A stretch of DNA of 64,000 bases from Aphelocoma coerulescens (lineage: Eukaryota > Chordata > Aves > Passeriformes > Corvidae): NCBI RefSeq assembly GCF_041296385.1, contig NC_091022.1, positions 25,625,967-25,689,966 on the forward strand, in the 5' to 3' direction. A program made the position numbers and the translations under genes. Positions 1 to 11,800 of the stretch are shown one piece after another (within the stretch, counting starts at the first letter, position 1; each line of letters opens with the position of its first letter). The notes under the pieces are model-generated. The model did not search any database and was not told where the DNA came from. It was given only the letters and a program-made list of their open reading frames with translations.

Positions 1-112
1 TGCTCTTTCCCTTGTTTAATCACCCTTTCCGTGAAGAAGTTGTTGCTAATTTCCAACCTAAACGTCCCTTGGCGCTGTTTAAGAGGATGTTCTCTCGTCC
101 TGCCGCTAATCC
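1..112 (-). mobile_element. CR1 LINE fragment, cut by the window edge
   Basis: Read on the minus strand this matches the 3' untranslated/terminal region of avian CR1. On the plus strand one sees the typical order: a TTTAATCACCCT-like block, GTGAAGAAGTTGTTGCTAAT, then CCAACCTAAACGTCCCTTGG and a TCTCGTCCTGCCGCTAAT block. The element's 3' end would lie left of base 1, outside the window. Similarity fades after about position 112. CR1 copies are usually truncated at the 5' end, so a short dead piece is expected. It has no coding capacity. Confidence 0.82.
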
Positions 113-1317
113 TGTCCCTCATCCCTACTCATCCCTCGACCTTCTCTGGTTCTCCCACCTTCCCACTTCCTGACCTCAGGCTGGCTCGTCCTGGCACTCC
201 CCACAGGGACTTGTGGAGCTGCTGGGGGGCTGCTGGAGTGTACCAAAAGTGATAAATAGTAGATAAAATACAATTTCCAGCCTCTGCCCCCTGAAGGGTG
301 GACCGTGATGGGCAATGAAGCCCTGGTGTGAAAGCACAAGTGTCCAGCGTGGGGCAGGGAACCAGACAGGTCACAGGTGAGGACAGGGCTGCTTTGGGGC
401 ATCCAGGAGGAATGTGAAGCTCGGGATGTGTCAGATTCCTCCAGCTTCGTGGGCCTCCTGCAGAAAGGTGCAGAGAGAGCCTTCTCTTCAGCAGAGGGGT
501 CACAACCAAGTTTTATATAGCTCCAGGCTTGAATAGCTAAAAAGGACTGGATTTCCATGCTTTCTTTTTCTCTTTTGATGCAATTCACCTGCATCCTGTA
601 GTAGGCATCTGGGCCCTTTTGACTCGAGTATCCCATTTTAATGTCCTCTGTGGGTGAGACACAGTGCATGGGGTATATTCTGACTGGTGCCATCTTTGGA
701 AACATGTCTGTACACTCATATCTGAAATTGTCTGTTCATTCCTACCCTTCTGCTTTCATTATTAACAAACTCTTATTTATGTCCCTGATCTTCACCCCAA
801 GTTTGAGCATATCAAGGATATTCCCCAACATCTCTGCTGCTCAGTTGTTTTCAGAGTACAATCCCATACAACACCGAAATAATCTGATTTTCTCTCTCAG
901 CAACTGCAACTTGTTTCAGCCTCAGACTGTGAGGGGATTTCAGGCTTTAAATATTCTTTCCAACTTCACAAGTACAGCTGTAGAGAGGACAGAAAATTTT
1001 AATTGCCTCCAAAAGAACGCAGTGGCTCAAATGTATCCCTTGGCTTTCTTTATTTTAATTTTACTCTTTCAAAGAAAAATCATGCTAAGTGATCTGGAAA
1101 GAAACAGCATTCTCAAAATGCTTTGATTTATCTCTCTTTTTTTTTTTTGTTTTAAAGGAAATGGCAAAGAACATGATATGCCAGTTCAGACAAAAGCAAA
1201 ATCTATAGATGGATTAAATATCACTACTAACACTTGATACCAATCTTTTGAAATAAATAATGGATTGGAAAGGCAGGCCTTAATGTGACTTCTGTAACAG
1301 CTCTAAGGTGTGGGGGA
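113..1317. other. Unique noncoding DNA, no gene seen
   Basis: Open frames on both strands (for example 641-1126 plus, 106-705 minus) show no known domain, overlap each other and have no supporting splice signals. A T-run lies at about 1136-1148. Nothing else is recognised. Confidence 0.6.
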
Positions 1318-1318
1318 G

Positions 1319-1421
1319 TTTTTTGTGTTTTAGTTCAGTTGGTTTTGGGTCTTTTTTGGGGTGTGTTTTTTTGTTTGTGTTTGGGTTTTTTTTTTTTTTT
1401 GTTTTGGTTTTGTTTTTTGTC
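1319..1421. repeat. T/G-rich low-complexity tract
   Basis: About 100 bases made almost only of T and G, with T-runs of up to about 15 separated by G or GG. The frames that cross it (FFFFV-like on plus, KKKK-like on minus) are by-products of this composition. Confidence 0.85.
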
Positions 1422-3117
1422 TTAGCAAAGGATTCTGTATTTAGGGCCTGGAAAATTCTCTGTAGACTTCTAGTACATATATTAAGGAGGGGATGACTCT
1501 TGGATAATTTTCTGAGCGTTATCAGTCTCAAGGTTGTGAATAGCATTCTAGAGTTAATGAGAAGAAAATTCTCACAGATCCATAGCCTCAGATGGTAACA
1601 GTATTAAAATGGTTTATTGCTTATTTTCAGCTACCTTTCATATACATGCTTTTTGGAGGGATAAATAATGTGTTAAAGATTGTGAAGTATGAGATATTAT
1701 GGTAAGTGTGGCCATATAAGAAGAGAAGATAGATAAATGCTGAAATCAAAAATGGCATCATGTTTGTGATGAGAATTTAATATCCATGTGCAGTGCCCTG
1801 GAACAGAAGTACTTTATAGCCCTTGAAAAAGGAGCACAAGGCAGGACAGAAAGCTTCTCCAAAGTGATAAGGCAGTGATGAATTTCAGTGCTTTTCCCTG
1901 GCAAACCTTCTGGTCTGCAGAGTTTCTTCCCCTTTGCCCTGCTGGGCCTTGGGAAGAAAGGCTGCTGCTGCTGCAGTGCTTTCCTGTCCAGCCCTTTCTG
2001 CAGCAGTGCGAGACCCATCTGCACCTTCTCATTTTTGTTAAATGCATGATTTAGACCTGCCTTTGCACTGCAGGAACAGTAATGCAGGAATCTGGGGACA
2101 ATGAGGGAAAATCCTGACTTTCAGTAAAAATCCATTTCTAATAAGCAAAACTGTTAACCAAAACAACAAAAAAAGCTCCTGTAATTGACCTGAGGTTTTA
2201 ACTGCTGTGAAGTTTCCCCGCTGTGAAAGCACATGAATTCCTTTGCTTTTACAGCAGTAAATCTTCTTGTAATGCTACTTGTACTTATTTTCATGTATTA
2301 AAAGAATCTGAATGATTGTTCTGCATTGTGGAGGTTTTTTTTGCAATTTCCTCCAATTATGAGCTTCAGCTTTTGCTGTCCTCTGGGCCTTCCAACATGG
2401 CTGCTACAGAAGAGCTGTGATGTCATCAAAATACTCAATTTTGCCCTTATTTCTACCATTACAAACTAGAAGTAAATGTCAAGAGAGTGAGGTTGCCCTG
2501 GTGCAAGATAATTACCACAAGATTTATATCATATTGTTGCTGTGCTTGTGATGGTCAGGCATCAGGAGTTTCAATGCATTGAAATAGGCTACAAAATAGG
2601 TAGAGTGAGAAAAATGGGAAGAGTCAGGTCTGCAAACAGTGGGTATTGTACAGTTCAGAATCTAAAAAATACTGGGGATTAGACAGAATTAGATTAGATC
2701 AGGCTGGAGATCAGAGAGCAAGCCTAACATCACTGAGTTTGTCAGAGGCTCGCTTTTGGCTAAGAAGCCAGGAATGGTTTCCTCCATTCCTTAGGAAGCA
2801 GAACACCGGGTGCAAAGTGGTATTTCACTGTCATCCTGCTAATCAGAATGAAGGGAATAAAGGAGCTTTCCACATTTGGCCACCCTCTACTGCAGTTCTT
2901 AGGATTGGTGTCAGAGATCCTTTTCTGCCTACTTTGAGCCCCTGATGTTGCCCAAGCAGCCAGAGGAGATGTCTCTGTTACTGCACGTCAAGCCCCTTAT
3001 TTAGACATCATCACCGAGCATGACTGACTTACCATTAATAACGGAGGAGAATTCCAGGAAGGCATCTGCTCAAATAACAGCAAAAAAATTATGGGATATG
3101 GTAAGATTTCCACATTA
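1422..3117. other. Unique noncoding DNA, no gene seen
   Basis: Mixed-composition sequence. A YY1-like AACATGGCTGC occurs near 2394. A 99-codon plus frame at 2646-2945 has no recognisable similarity. No repeat family is recognised. Confidence 0.55.
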
Positions 3118-3346
3118 GAAAGGCAAGCAAGCAAAACATTAAGACTGTTTTACTTTAGAGAAAAGTAAGATGTAATACAAAGGAGGTACATAAGGGATTG
3201 AAAAATATGTAGGACTAAGTTCTTATGTTTGCCCATGCCTCTTTGTCCGTTCAAAGAAGACATGCAGTGAAATTAAAAAACAAAATCAAAACTGCTAGAA
3301 GAAAGTACGTTAGATAGTGGAACTTGTTATCACAAGGTACATTCAA
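3118..3346 (+). mobile_element. Ancient CR1/L3-like LINE remnant
   Basis: The order of blocks follows old amniote CR1/L3 copies: AAGACTGTTTTACTTTAGAG (gaCTGTTcagcTTgGAgA in younger copies), an AAGTAAGATGTAATACAAAG block (like aAGggggaTaTgATAgAGG), ATGCAGTGAAATTAA (like ccaaTGAAATTAA), AAAACTGCTAGAAGAAAGTA and finally GTGGAACTTGTTATCACAAG (like tGTGGAACTcaTTgcCACAgG). It is heavily diverged and has no intact frame. The family call rests on remembered consensus order, not on an alignment. Confidence 0.62.
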
Positions 3347-5284
3347 TTGTGTTCCAAACAGAATTAGAGTGCTCTGGAAACCCCACTGGACAATACCCCC
3401 ATGCATTAATTTTGATCTTCTGACTCACTGTGAGGTTAAATGTGCAATCCACAGAAGTCAATCCCTGTGCAAAGAATTGTAGTGGAGGAAAACAGGCAGC
3501 AGAAGTTAAGACTAAACAATCCCAGACCACTGTAGAGCAGAGCTGGAAGAATTCTGTGATGTGAGAGATTCTAATAGGATCTAAGGGGACCGAAGTGAAT
3601 TGCATTACTGCAGACAGTAATGTAACAGGGAAGGTAGAGTGCTAGATTATTGATGAGGACAGAGGATGGAGATTACCTGAGGGTGTCAGCACACTCCTCA
3701 CAAAATACATTTTCATCTAATCTTTCTACTTTAAAGCAGGAAAAAAGTTGCCCAGAAGTTACCATCCATTAATATCTATTGCTTTCGAAAAAGGCCACAA
3801 TGATTTTGTTGATCCTGCTTATTGAGCGTCTTGCTCTTTCCTGACATGTGAAGACACAGCTGGGCAGAGCTCTTGGCTTTCTTGATGAATCTACAAGTTG
3901 CTACAGGCAAAAGGCCACCTGCTCATGTTTTTATGTAGGTGAAGCAGTGACCTTTCTTCCCCATGCCCTCCCAGTCTCACCAGTGCCTATTGCAGAGCAT
4001 TTTTACTGCACATCTGGAGAAACTCAGTGCCTCTTTAACATTTCACCGTGGCTCAGCCATGACAGAGCAATTGCTCCATATTGCTGCTAAGTCAATACTT
4101 GCTTTGGTGCATCTGAGCATTAGCTTCATTCATTCTTTATGTGTATCCTGGCTGCAACAAAAAAACAGGCAAGCTATCTAAAGACACTGAAGTTTTCTTA
4201 ACGTGTAAGCTGTTTTCCAGGTCTGCCAAATTCTTTCTCGACTGGCTGCAGCTAAAGCAATCAAACCTGGTTTGATTACAGCCACTAGAGGAATATTCCA
4301 GATCTTGAAGTTGTTGTAATTGGAAACTTGTGTTGTAAAGGAATCATCTAAATTCTTCTAAGAGATAACTTCTTTGAATAAAGTCTTATGAATTCACAGA
4401 TGGCACAAATTCAATCAGCCGACAGCATTAGCTTTGTACCCCAGAAAGTTCCTAGTCTATCCCCTACTCAGTTCAAGAGAGGTAGCATTTTTCTTTGTGC
4501 TTTACATTTAAAATAAATTTTCTTAGATGGAGACATTGCCCCAGCAAAGTTTTTGCCAGAAACAAAATTCTTCTGACCAAGTTATAAACCCCTGAAAATA
4601 GGGCTTTATAATGGGACTGCTGATAGACCCTTAACAATAACGTTGTGAATGGCGCTGCTATAATTAATGATACTTCAGAAAGATTTATGGTCCTTAGAAA
4701 GAGATAAAACAGAAATATCATTGCTTCTTTGCCTCCCATCATTTTATCCTCTATGAAATTTTATGTGAAATAAGTCAAATGAAAAATGTAAGCTCTTAAT
4801 CTTTTCCCAGAGTCCTGTCTCTCACTTGATGAACACTTTCACAGAATAAATTAGAGCTTTTTATTCCTTATGTATGTACAGCTTTGTATTTAAAAAGCAA
4901 AGAAAAGAATATTGTTGGCTTGGCAAAGCTACTCAAAACAACGGTCATAGAGGAAGCAAAAATGACTCACTCTTCTTGTCTGTTCTTCTGCCATCCCAGA
5001 GAGAATAGCTCCTGTCCTGCAATAGTTCTGAGCAGCTTGGTAGTGTCCAAAAGTGCTCCGTAAGGGAGAATCTCTGCTGATGAAAGTTGGCCATGATGAC
5101 TCTGGTTGCAGCAGCAAGAGCCCAGAAAGCCAAAAGCTGTGGCTTGATTACAGCAGATAGTACCTTTGTGTTGGAAATCACAGAATACTATATGGATATT
5201 TAATTTGACTGGGAAAGGCATAGCAACAAGCAGTTGCTGGAGGCTGAAGCTAGAAAAAAATTGAATTATATGTTTGGCATTATA
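3347..5284. other. Unique noncoding DNA, no gene seen
   Basis: No repeat or exon is recognised. The stretch contains the palindrome at 4259-4277, listed separately. Short frames at 3330-3605, 3848-4090 and 4473-4742 have no domain similarity. Confidence 0.55.
4259..4277. repeat. 19-bp near-perfect palindrome
   Basis: AATCAAACC, one T, then GGTTTGATT: a perfect 9-bp inverted repeat with a single spacer base. About 0.2 would be expected by chance in a window of this size for this exact geometry. Function unknown; it could be a dimeric protein site or chance. Confidence 0.9.
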
Positions 5285-5385
5285 TTGCAACAGAGAAAGG
5301 GAGTAACCACTGGAACAGGCTATCAAAGGGAAAGTGAATTCTCCATTTTCTGACAATACCAAAGGAAAATGAGAAGCTGACTAAA
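5285..5385 (+). mobile_element. Ancient CR1/L3-like LINE remnant
   Basis: The blocks GGGAGTAACCACTGGAACAG, GCTATCAAAGGGAAAGTG and AATTCTCCATTTTCTGACAA follow the order seen in old CR1 3' regions (taACCAtTGGAACAa..TaCcAAGGG..gtGgATTCTCCATc..TGACAAt). Only about 100 bases are recognisable and no frame survives. Confidence 0.6.
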
Positions 5386-6802
5386 GAAATGCTTTTGTTG
5401 AAACAAAACATATTTTAGTCAAACTAAAAGAAGATTGACAACAGTATTTAATGGCCTGTGATGTACAGGAGGCTGCCCTGACGGTCTAACAGTGTGTCTG
5501 TGTGTGAATGCTGTGACTCTGTGCACTGCTTACTGAGCAGAGATCAGGAGACAGGGCTCTGAGCACTTTGCCTTGGAGCTCGTGCACTGCAGCACCTGGC
5601 ACTGCCCAGGTAGCTGCTGGGAGGTGGCAGGGAATGCCAGCTGCCAAGGCCTGGAGAGCAGGGGCACAGCGTGGCTCCGAGCTCGACAGAGGTGTCTTCA
5701 CTGAGCTGCTTCCGAGCAGCAGGAGATCCCAGGCAGAGTCTGCAGGGGGAAAAGCTTCACCTCTGGGCAGCCAGGCTGAGGGAGCAGCTGAGTAGGGGCT
5801 GAGAAGTCATAGATTTGGCACAGGCCACCTGGAATGGCAGTCAAAGCTCAAAATCCATCCAGACAGAGTCCAAGGCTCCAGCTTGTGCCAGCCTCACCCA
5901 GTTCAGATGGCATCAGGCGCTTGTTTTCCAAAAGCCTCTGCAGTGTGTCAGGAGTTTTGTCCCTCTGCCCATTAAAGTAGCAGTGTTTGAGCATCTTCCC
6001 TGTTATTTTGATTGACAACAGCAAAGTCACTAGAGAACCTCAAGGACTTTCTGGCTGGCTTGTTTTCCTGTTATAAATAATAGCTTTTTGTATTAGAGAA
6101 AAAAACTGAAATGCTGTTTTGAAATAATAACTGAAGTTACAGTTTCTAGTGGGAAGCACTGAGATCTATGCTCAAATTCCCCATAAATTATAGCATTGCT
6201 CCTTTAAAATGTCTCAAATCCATCAGAAACAGAGAGGGATATTTTATATATATTTTTTTTTATTTTAAAAAACATTTTTTTATGACAAGAACTTTTGGTT
6301 TTCAATGGAATTCACTTTGGAGGGCAGAACATTTTCTTTTTCATTGTAGGAAGATTTGTAAAGGGGCAGGATTGTGGCTATTATTAGTCTTTCCTAAAGA
6401 AAATCATCAAATCCTTTACAGCACTAGGCAGATCTGGGCTAGAAAGTATAACAGGATGGTATAGAGCAGCCCAGATAGCGACAGGGAGAAAATGGAGCAG
6501 GAAGAAAGAAAAAAAATGGAAACCCACAAAGAAGAGCAGATGCCAATTAGAATTCTTGCAGGCTGCAGCAAGAAGTGAGCATAAGAAGCTGTAGGAAAAG
6601 AAAGGGTAGAGTGGATTAGTGTTAATCAGAGACATGGGAAAGTAGGAAAGGTTTTAAATGAGCTTTTGGGTTAGCAGCTCAAAAGAGAATTCCAGATCCA
6701 TCAGGTGTAGGGGCAAAACTAAAATGCAGAATAGCAGAAGATACATCTGAATCCTGAGTAATTAACTTTTGAAGGTAATAAGACATTTTTTGGAAGTGGA
6801 AG
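5386..6802. other. Unique noncoding DNA with a GC-rich block
   Basis: 5560-5800 is GC-rich with open frames on both strands (5568-5795 plus, 5486-5701 minus) but few CpGs and no domain similarity. 6240-6290 is A/T-rich with T-runs. A plus frame at 6168-6464 ends near a purine-rich stretch and matches nothing known. Confidence 0.5.
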
Positions 6803-6806
6803 TTTT

Positions 6807-6838
<32 letters not shown>

Positions 6839-6839
6839 C
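6803..6839. repeat. (TC)n microsatellite
   Basis: A short T-run is followed by about 15 TC dinucleotides with one TT interruption at about 6829-6831. Confidence 0.95.
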
Positions 6840-7204
6840 AGCACTGTTTTCCTTATCCTAGAGAAAGAGTGCACTTAGTATTATAAGAAAGTGACTCCTA
6901 CCTGTTCTCTTTTTCACTGTCTTAATGGTATATACATACAGCACCTTGTTACAGGAAAGTTAAGCACTAAAGAAATAGAACTTGCCCAGTCTCTGGCAGT
7001 AAATTTGCCCAAATACAGAGTGCAGATGAATTGCCTCCAGAGCTGGTTGAGTTACACCAGGTAAGAAGCTGGCACAGTATGGGACAATCATGAGTGGTCT
7101 GAAGATCTTGGGGTTCAAGATGAGTTCCAAAATCCACTACAGACATTGCTGACTTCAGTAAACATTAGAGCAGGATGGCTGGAGTGTGAGGGTAGGGGCT
7201 CTCC
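6840..7204. other. Unique noncoding DNA, nothing recognised
   Basis: No open frame of note, no repeat and no motif cluster seen. Confidence 0.5.
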
Positions 7205-7290
7205 TTTCAGCTCTGAGATATGAAACATCCCTTAACATTTCTGTGCTGCCAGTTCAACTCCCTGTAAAATGAGGACACTAATATCCAGTC
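7205..7290 (+). mobile_element. MIR/CORE-SINE-like remnant
   Basis: The segment carries, in order, CCCTTAACATTTCTGTGCTG, CCAGTTCAACTCCCTG and TAAAATGAGGACACTAATA. This matches the MIR order: (aCTTAACcTCTCTGTGCctCAGTTTcC..cTGTAAAATGaGGAtAaTAATA). MIR-like copies are rare but known in birds. The tRNA-derived head is not visible here. Confidence 0.62.
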
Positions 7291-7293
7291 ACT

Positions 7294-7339
7294 AAAAAGG
7301 AAAAAAAAAAGGGAAAAATAAAAAAAGAGGAAAAAGGAG
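7294..7339. repeat. Purine-rich (A/G) tract
   Basis: About 46 bases of almost pure A and G, with A-runs of 5 to 10 and a single T at 7319. Confidence 0.85.
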
Positions 7340-7374
7340 TACCCCCACTGATGATCTGTTCTTAGAGGCTGTAC

Positions 7375-7640
7375 AATGCTATAATTAACAATCCTATTTT
7401 TAGCTTTGGCTTATGTGCAATCTAAGAAAGAATAGCTCTGTTTGTGTTTCTTTTACATATGAATCCTCATTAAAGGTTAATGAGAAAACTAACACTATAT
7501 GAAAAGGTTATTTTCTCATTATTTAAACATTTTCATTTTAAAAGCTCTGTGTATTCCTAGAACATTATTAATTTATTATTTGCTAAACAATATCTTAACT
7601 ATTATCTTTATTTCCTCGCATGGCATAATTTTAAGCAACT
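7375..7640. promoter_or_regulatory. Candidate conserved noncoding element (AT-rich)
   Basis: Non-repetitive, AT-rich DNA with several homeodomain-type TAAT/ATTA cores (for example ATAATTAACA near 7380, CATTAAAGGTTAATGAG near 7470, TTATTAATTTATTATT near 7565). This is the composition of many vertebrate developmental enhancers. There is no open frame or repeat to explain it. The call is inferred from motif density only. Confidence 0.3.
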
Positions 7641-8454
7641 GCAATCAGTGTCCTTAGTTCCACTCATCAGTTCTGAATCTCTGCACCGCTGAATCTCCAG
7701 CAGACCAAACCTCATCCAGACAAAGCACAGATGTGTCCATCAGATCAGCCAGAGCTTCTGACACAGGCTTTGTGCCAGCTTGGTGGTATGCTGTTGGCTT
7801 TACCCTGGTTACCAGAAGAACAGAGGATTCTGGATTCAGTGTAATGTTAGGTTAGCACAGAGAGTGGATGCCTAACGTAGCATAAACCCCACCAGCACCA
7901 CACCAAACCTTCCATGTTTTGTATTTTTTTAACAAATTTAAACCATCAGAGTGAGCATATATGAGATCAGTGGCTGACATCAGTAGATCCAACACTAAGA
8001 GCCTTAAAGTCACAGTTTGGTCACACCCAAGCCTGCAGTAAATTTTTACACTCTGATAAAACACCGTTGAATTCAAATGAAGCCTAAAAATCATGTCCAT
8101 TTTCAATGCATTGGAATATATTGTGGTGATGGAAGCAACTCTTCTGGCATAGTGGAAGATGAACCCTACACTGCAACCTCAAACCAAGCCACTGTGCTTG
8201 TGGCCATGTGGGGAAAAGATGAGCTCCCAGGGAACAGAAACCCAAACGTTTGCTCAAGTTCTCGCTGCACGCCAGGGGTGCACGTGCCAGGTTTTCCAGT
8301 CGGATGTCACTCTCTTTTAGTGACCAAAGTTACACAAAAAAACCCCTCTGAAAGCAGGACTTTGTGACAGAAACGCCTACACAGCTGTAACAGCCACTTC
8401 TCAAATATGCTGCTGCTTATGAACCACAAGAATAATATGGAAAAATGTGCCGAC
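7641..8454. other. Unique noncoding DNA, no gene seen
   Basis: Overlapping frames at 7852-8106 (minus) and 8077-8367 (plus) have no known domain. An E-box palindrome CACGTG lies near 8280. Nothing else recognised. Confidence 0.5.
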
Positions 8455-8880
8455 TTTTGCAGTTTTCCCCTCTTTTGTTGAAACTAATGAGTCACGATTA
8501 GAGTAATGCTTTTCTGTGACTCGTAAACCATTTTGCTTAATGAGGTACTAAGTCTTTATAATTAGGCCCAGAAGGGAGCTAGGACGTGGCCCCTTAAGAG
8601 CAATAATTATTTAGGTTATTTATGGTAATAAAAAATTGAAAATAGGAATTCTTCCTCAGAATGCAACTATTTATTCTTTTACATATTGCCTAATAGGCAA
8701 TTACCCTATTAAGGCAACGTTTTGTTGCTAAAGACATTAATTGAAATGTAAATTAAATGTAAATCAGCTAATTAAATTGATATGTAATGAACTTGTCATG
8801 CAGGCCTTTGAGATCAGATGCATTCTGCTAATAAACAAGTGTTTTACTGGTGCCATTGCTCACTGGAGTTAAGGTTGTTT
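8455..8880. promoter_or_regulatory. Candidate conserved noncoding element / enhancer
   Basis: AT-rich, non-repetitive DNA with many possible transcription-factor sites: an AP-1/MAF-type TGAGTCA at 8488-8494, several homeodomain cores (GCTTAATGAG, GCTAATTAAATTGAT) and a perfect inverted repeat, ATTGCCTA-A-TAGGCAAT, at 8685-8701. There is no repeat match and almost no open frame. It may be an enhancer of a distant developmental gene; cross-species conservation has not been tested. Confidence 0.42.
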
Positions 8881-11800
8881 AATGTGTTGTGTCGATAACA
8901 CTCTCCCATCCCAAATTCAAAGGTTTGGATTGTGTCGTTAGAGCCCAGAATGAAGCTGGCACTGGGACCTACTGGATTTATTCCATCCTGTTATTTCCTG
9001 ATCAACTTCATTGCAAGGCAAGGTGTTCCCCTAATGGTAAGTGCTGCACATCCCATTGGGTTGTGATCCAAGCTCTGTCTGTTCCTTCTGCTCCCCAGAA
9101 ATGACAAAACACTTTGTAAAAGCCCTCTCCAAGATTGATGCTTCTGTCTTAGGTGGCTTCTGGAGGGGTTAATGTTATTTCTTTCTCCACGAGCTATGGC
9201 CAGTTCAGCAGAGGTAATGAACCCTCACAGCAGAGGGAGGATAACTCTACACATTCCTGAAATAGAAATAAAATGAGAAATGAAGCAATCAAAATTTGCT
9301 TGGTGATTATGTTGACAACATACAAGGTAAACATCAAAGTCAATACAGCAACAGGAGAATGAGCCAGAATAACCTTCTGTGCTGGCCATAACACACCCGT
9401 AACCTTCAGAATCAAAGCGTGGGCTTGTGTCAAGCTGTAAATTAAAGGGAAAGAATAGGAAACTATCGGTTCTCCTATGAAATGATCCATTTTCCTGCAG
9501 CTGCGATTTCAGCCAGACCTAATAAAATTTCTGGCAAAATATCAAGCCCTATATTGAAGGTATCTTGGAGGACAAAAGTCCCTCCCCTGCCAGATACATG
9601 GACAAAACTCACTGCCTCCAATTAAGCAACAGTAAGGCAAATGTCACACATTTTGCTTTTGAAAAAGCTCAGGTCAGCACCTTATAGAACCCACCGCCCA
9701 CTTCTATTCACATCATTCAGACATTTTGTGTGCACAGTCACAAGGCTCAAGTAAATGTAGCAAAAAGGGCTGTGGAAGAGAGAGAATAGAAAAACAGCCT
9801 GGAGTTGTGGAAAGACTTTTGCAGAAAGTTTTCCTGGATCCATCGTCCTGTAGCTGCACCTGAGCGTTAATGCTTAATTTTTCTGTCTGGAATAAATCAG
9901 ATGTTCCATTTATAACTTCTTCTACCCAGAGAACCTTCCACCCTGCAATCCTTTGGGGTCTGGAGGTATTTAATAAACATGTCAACTACCACTCTTCTTT
10001 AGCTCAAATGCAGCATCTTGTTTTGTCCCACTGAAGAACACTCCAGTTTGAAGTTTACAGAGCAATTAAAGACCCTCATGGGGCCTCTGATATTGTCGGC
10101 ATATGTAGATTAGTAATTGTCAAGTTTCTCCCTAAGGCTGAAGAGCTCTTAGTCAAATTCCAGAGATCATCGAGTATTCAGATTTCAGTGGGCTTTCTGT
10201 CATACACAACATAGTGGCATAATTAAACTACAGTGTTTCTTTTCTAACAAACTTTTGGATCTGTATATGTTTCTACTATTTTTTTTTAATTAGCTATGAT
10301 GACAAAATAAAAAAGAACATCAATCTAAAGCTGCAACTTTGCAGTTTCCAAAAAGATGCCCTGGGAGTAGCTTTCTCTTCCCAAAAGTTGGGGTTTGGGG
10401 ACCACACTTTTACTGCCATGATTTGCAAAGGCCTGGTGGAGCACAAACCCCAGCAGACTGAAGGTACAGTTCCTTCTCTGACTCCTTCCAGCTGACACAT
10501 GGGCACAGGCCATGATGCTGTTGTCTTGAACTATGTCTTTACTGACCTGGTGGCTTGGACTAGCTCAAATTTTAATCTATTCTTAACTAGTTTTGGTGTC
10601 TGTGAACATTGATGTAGATAGAAATGATATTTAAAAAAAAAGAAAAAGAATACTTTAGAAGTCAGAGAAGGGAATTAGTATAAGGATCCTCCCAACCCAG
10701 GCTGATGCTGTAGTGACTGACTCCAACTTTCCCCATTGTTTAAGCCCTCTGCCCGACATACTGGGCAATCAAATACTCACCTGAATTTAATGTCCATTTG
10801 CCTGAGTGTTGGACAGGAATTTTGCTGGCTTGCTTTGAATCTTGCATGGTCCAGCTCTTGGAGATCAGATAACTGCTCTAATGTGGATTAACATGGGGTA
10901 ACAAGAGCAACTGGATGAAGCTTTCCTGCATCAAGACTGGCCTGTGCATGTTCTGCCAGCTGGATGCCTTGCTGTGGTTCTCACATCCATTGGATTGTGG
11001 TCCCAGGGCTTGGAAAGGTCAAAGTGTTGGTCACTGGTCTGCATCATTGTTTGAGTCCCACTCCATTGAGCTGTGTCTGTGGACAAAGCCTGTAGCAAGG
11101 AGGAAGTTGTTACAAACCTCTCTGATGTTTTTGACCTACAAACTGAGATTTTAAAGCCACATTTGGGATCTGAAAGTTTAATTCCTAGCGAAATGAAAAA
11201 GAATTGGACTTGGAAATTGTGAAGGCAGCTTTAATAATCTTCATTACAGCATGTTACATAAAAGAGCTAAGTTACTGCTCATGAGGAGTAGATCTTAATT
11301 TCCATGCTGTTCACATTTCCTAGGTGTAGCAGAGGACAAACTGGCTGTGCTTGGAAGTTGAGAGAAATCTTTTGTTAACCCCAGACTGCCCGTGCACACA
11401 CAGGTGTGTTCTTACTCAGACAAATGTGTCCAAATGAGCAACATTCTTCTCTTCTCAGGCTGGTCGAGTGAGTAGGAAATCCTGTTAGTGTGTCCAAGAG
11501 GGAAGTCTTTATTACCTCCATTACTGCACTTCAATGACACTTCTTCCTCAGTAAATCCCATCTTATTTGTCACAACTTACCTGCAGTGCTGCATACAGGC
11601 AGCTCTGGAGGCTGAGATCTTTCACTAGCCCCAGAAAACACAGCTGAAGTATCCCCTTCCCAACACAAGGATAACCTGAAGCCAGCAGGTAATTTCAGAG
11701 TGGTTTTTTCTGCAGTCTTAAGCTGACTTCCAAGCAAAGCTCTATTATTTTGCCTCCAAATCTTTAAAGCCTCAATGTCCCCAAGCCCCTTTGTGGACTA

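Noticed and set aside
8685..8701. Palindrome read as an NFI site
   Set aside because: NFI needs TTGGC-N5-GCCAA; the sequence has TTGCC-N5-GGCAA, which is different.
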